Position numbers and translations under genes: made by a program. Under the pieces are notes generated by a model. The model was given only the letters and a program-made list of their open reading frames with translations, was not told where the DNA came from and did not search any database. A DNA stretch of 64,000 nt from Rhodamnia argentea (Eukaryota; Streptophyta; Magnoliopsida; Myrtales; Myrtaceae): NCBI RefSeq assembly GCF_020921035.1, contig NC_063151.1, positions 32,432,934 to 32,496,933 of the forward strand, read 5' to 3'. Numbering within the stretch: the first letter of the stretch is position 1; each line of letters starts with the position of its first letter. Of this stretch, positions 61,001 through 64,000 are shown one piece after another.

Positions 61001-62388
61001 AGTGATTCCCTCTTCAATTCATCAATGCTCCGACATTTTTGAATTTCGGTTTTCCCGCTTGTATGAAGGCTTTAGGCATGGACTTGCCCTTTTTTCTCTG
61101 GGCGACGGTTGAAAGGTCGTGTTGGCATTTAATTAATGGCACTAACTGTCTAGACAGCTCATCTTCCATCGACACACATAGTAACAACCACTGTCATCAC
61201 ATTGATTTTCTAGCACTCGGATGTTTTCTCAGACTATATGGATTTTTTCAGTGAAATTTTGACATACTTCAATTGTCTATAAAAGCAAAGGCCAAGAGAA
61301 ACGGCAGGCGGGAAATTCAATTCCCGTCGCTGCACATTAACTAACCTGCACTCTGGTTGATGAATCTGGCGATTACAAGGAAACTTTGAGAATAATTTTG
61401 AGCACCGAATGGATCAAGGAGTGATCATTCAGAGGCTTTAAGTATGACTGAGCTTGAGAAAGATTTCAAGAAAGTGATTGAGATCCATTATCTGCAAGCG
61501 TTTCTTGAAGGTTTATCAACGATCTGTATGCGGTCGAATCGTCATGATCTGTTGATGGTTGCTAACTAGTCCAATGGCCTCAAACTGAGCTATGTAACTC
61601 TCTTTATTGCAAATATTGCTGGTGGATGAGAATGGGAATAGATATTCCTGTCGCGGCTCTGAACTCCTTAATCTCTAATCACTCAGCAGTTTTAATATTT
61701 GGCCAAACAAAAGAACGAGTGGTTTTATTGCAATGAACCTCCATGTTAACCTTTGTCAATGAATCGGTTCTGTATTACTTTCTCCTAGTAATGGTCGACC
61801 GGCTTTCGTCCAATTCTATACAGATTTAACAAGTATCGGCAACCATCCCGGGTTCTTTGATTCCTAGAGCAACCATTGATATTGCTCGCAAGAAATTAGA
61901 TTTAGCAGGCAGAGCCTGCAGATTAAGGTGGTGGTCTGGTGTTCTCCTTCTACAATACATGTAAGAAATTAGAGTGAGCTTTTACAAATTTAATGAAGAG
62001 GAACTTGCTCATGAATTGCAAACTGAAACTGAGATACTTACAGAGGAAAAATACAAATATTTGAACTCCTTTCTTACTATTTAAGACAAGAGTTGTGACA
62101 GAAGAATTGGATCGAAGAGAGAAGCATGAACTATCTAGCAGTCAATTCTTTAAAGTACTCGACCAAGTATTGTGGACATGGACAAATTTTTGCATTTCAT
62201 CTTGCTACCTTATTGCAGTACCTGGTAAGGTAGTAGTCACATGAAACAGTTTTATGCATGTGCCAACTCTGGTCAGTGACATGAATTAACTTCCTGCATT
62301 AGTTTCAATAATCAAATAAGCCGATGAAAGATTTATGGAGGCTTATAACTATTCATCTCATGAAAGATCTCTAGAGGCTTATAATTAG
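58006..62388. other. Intergenic between ROH1 and RTM2-like genes
   Basis: About 300 bases of ROH1 3' UTR are followed by AT-rich DNA with no gene. A 3-copy minisatellite lies at 60201-60540 and a short CTTCGG run at 60849-60882. A tRNA T-arm-like motif at 61304-61328 is discussed under rejected items. The last ~300 bases before 62389 are the 3' end of the minus-strand gene and hold a short direct repeat ('gaggcttataa' at 62338 and 62373). Confidence 0.65.
60201..60540. repeat. Three-copy minisatellite, 113-115 bp unit
   Basis: Units start at about 60201, 60314 and 60429. Each has 'aactcgatctc', 'tgtct', 'ttcta', 'atgtatttt', 'gtggtaac', then 'cgcgtgttctatgt' and 'ccgagt'. The third is the most diverged. 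Frames in it (minus 60314-60556 and others) are a by-product of the repeat. Confidence 0.85.
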
Positions 62389-63788
62389 TCATCTCTTCGC
62401 CCTAATCCAGTGAATAACAAGCACTATAAGAGAGACTAGCAATGCAGACCCAGCAACAACAGGAGCACATATCTTCTTGCCTTTCTTTGGCTTGCTCTCC
62501 ACTGAGGCAGTGTTTTCACTGACATCGCTATGTTTGTCATCCTCGGGATCTTCGCTCTGAACCTCATTCTCTACGTCACTTGTTTCCTCTTGCCTAGGAC
62601 TTTCACCTTCTGCGAGTTCAGAATCAAGATATGCATTTTGCGTTGTCTCCACCTTCCCCGGTTGTTGGTTATCTTCAGATTTTGTTAGCTGAGCCCCCAT
62701 TGTAGTTTCCTCCTTTTGCAGTGGCCTTGGAACTGGACCTTCCATTTGTTGACTTGCTGATGATGTATGCAGTAACTCAGATTCTCGAGCAGCTTCTTCC
62801 GCTTCTTCTTTCCTTTGTTGCTCAACTCCATCACGTGGATGCTTAATCTGACGCTCTTCAATAACTCCAGACTTTTGCTTTTCATTGTCAAATGCCATCT
62901 GCTGATTAGAAATGGCGAGCCTCAATTGAGGTGCCACTTTTCCGGTTTCCTTAAGTTTCTCGGGAAATGCCTTTCCAAGGTTGTCTTTTTTAGCTATTCT
63001 ATCATCCGACATCTCTTCCCTTCCCTTTATCTGAGCTTCTTCAGTGTCTTCTTCAATTGGCTCTTTGTGTTTGGCTTTTGGAGCATCAGTAGCAGCAACT
63101 TGAGCTTCTAATTGACCCCCATTAACCCCTCCTTCCTTATCCTCTTCTAATTCTTTCATTTTCTTAGTTGCATTGTCCTTATGTTCCTCCTCAATTTCTT
63201 TGCGGTCCGTCTTTGTCGTACAACCTATATCATCCTCTAGTTCCTCAACTTCCTCAATTACATGCCCGGAAACTCCCTGAACCATTTTGGGCATGAAAAC
63301 TGTGAGAATCGCTCCGTCTTCATCGAACTTTGCCTTGATTTTATCCAAGACCACGCCTCCCGGAATTTTAAAAACCTTTTGAAACCCTCTCAATTCCACC
63401 TCCTTTTTGTACAAGATCCACCCGAGCATTACCTTCTCCTGCACAGCCTTATTTCCACTAATTGTTATGCGAGTTCCATCTTCATTTATTTTTATGTCAA
63501 TGCGCTCTTTTCTGTATCCTGCAAAAAATCTACTTTAAATCTTCCATCTAATAATTCATGAGAAATGAGATGAGTGGACAAAAAAATAAGATCAAATGCC
63601 AAATAAAAGATGATTAAAAGAACATGCCCAATAAAAGAACCTTTGAGATGGGCAGTGAGGATGAACATGTTATCGGTTTCTCTAGACAAGAAAACGATTC
63701 CGCCTCCACCCTTTGCAATGCAAAGATCAGCCGTGGAGCTGATATCATCTCGAGTTTGCGTGATCTTGAGTCCTAATTCTAGCTCCAT
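62389..63788 (-). CDS. RTM2: RTM2-like protein: HSP20 domain, charged linker, C-terminal membrane anchor
   Basis: On the minus strand, exon 1 is 63788-63641 and exon 2 is 63518-62389. The intron is 122 nt, GT-AG, in phase, and the protein is 425 aa. It begins MELELGLKITQTRDDISSTADL and reads FILTAHLKGYRKERIDIKI across the junction. An alpha-crystallin (HSP20) fold spans about residues 28-126 and ends in the G-x-[IL] strand (GAILTVFMPK). A Lys/Glu-rich linker of about 270 residues follows, with coiled-coil potential (KEEAEEAARESE). The last 27 residues form a hydrophobic span capped by basic IRAKR (about 398-425), so it is tail-anchored. Arabidopsis RTM2 has the same order (366 aa); it is not heat-induced and limits long-distance movement of tobacco etch virus. 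Whether this copy does so is unknown. A frame extends 5' of this ATG, but the family N-terminus supports the ATG chosen. Confidence 0.85.
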
Positions 63789-64000
63789 AACTTTGTTTCT
63801 GAGGAAGGTTAGATCGGCCCCAAAGAATAGACAGCAGGGCAAGGGGCACTTTAAAAGAAGGAAGCATCGCAAGCGTTGGTGTTGCAACAGAGGAAAGGAC
63901 CTATTCGTTGCTTCTTGATAAAACTTTCTGGGATTCAGGCAAAGAACCTTTGAGTTGGATTTTTTGTGGCATTCACACTCAATTTCTTTGTACAAAAGCA
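63789..64000. other. Upstream region of the RTM2-like gene
   Basis: This is the presumed leader and start of the promoter of the minus-strand RTM2-like gene. The window ends here, so the promoter is incomplete. An open frame continues from the gene but has no family resemblance upstream of the chosen ATG. Confidence 0.5.

Noticed and set aside
61304..61328. tRNA T-arm-like motif resembling the 3' end of plastid trnH
   Set aside because: Only about 14 bases match and no acceptor, D or anticodon arm is present. It could be a tiny organellar insert but cannot be told from chance.
1..64000. CRISPR arrays, operons, tRNA and rRNA genes
   Set aside because: None seen. The repeats present are microsatellites, a minisatellite and transposon relics, and the genes have plant introns.

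Overview
The window is nuclear DNA of a flowering plant, most likely a woody eudicot. The evidence is GT-AG introns, plant-only protein families (trihelix, VAL-type B3, tubby-like F-box, WAT1, ROH1/DUF793, RTM2-like), AT-rich intergenic DNA with many short non-autonomous repeats, and copia, gypsy and LINE relics. The repeats feel Myrtales-like to me, but that is recollection and not shown by the sequence.

Six protein-coding genes can be reconstructed with phase-consistent exons: a GT-2/DF1-like trihelix transcription factor (5902-8478, +, 2 exons, 584 aa); a WAT1-related EamA transporter (28050-30419, +, 7 exons, 354 aa); a VAL1/VAL2-type B3 repressor (35313-42614, +, 12 exons, 923 aa); a TULP5-like tubby F-box protein (48807-51741, +, 4 coding exons, 424 aa, probably with a 5'-UTR intron); an intronless ROH1/DUF793 protein (56824-58005, +, 393 aa); and an RTM2-like HSP20-domain membrane-anchored protein (62389-63788, -, 2 exons, 425 aa). 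They are independent transcription units. I see no pathway cluster and no sign of an operon-like system.

The rest is gene-poor. 1-5.7 kb and 8.5-28 kb are repeat-dominated: foldback/MITE families, worn copia LTR ends, a TRIM-like short LTR element at 12.4-13.0 kb, and a decayed Ty3/gypsy gag whose 3' half is tandemly duplicated at 25.9-27.0 kb. 30.4-34.7 kb holds a LINE RNase H relic. 42.6-46.9 kb holds MITEs. 52-56.5 kb has a promoter-like block (site II plus telo-box) with no coding gene behind it. 58-62 kb has a 3-copy minisatellite.

The best leads are: the 508-bp tandem duplication in the VAL-like gene that copied part of an exon with its splice donor; the orphan site II/telo-box promoter and repeated C/D-box-like motif at 52.6-54.3 kb; the CT/GA tracts flanking the leader of the trihelix gene; and short upstream ORFs that sit on or next to three of the start codons. 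No clearly new biological system is evident, and I have not tried to force one.
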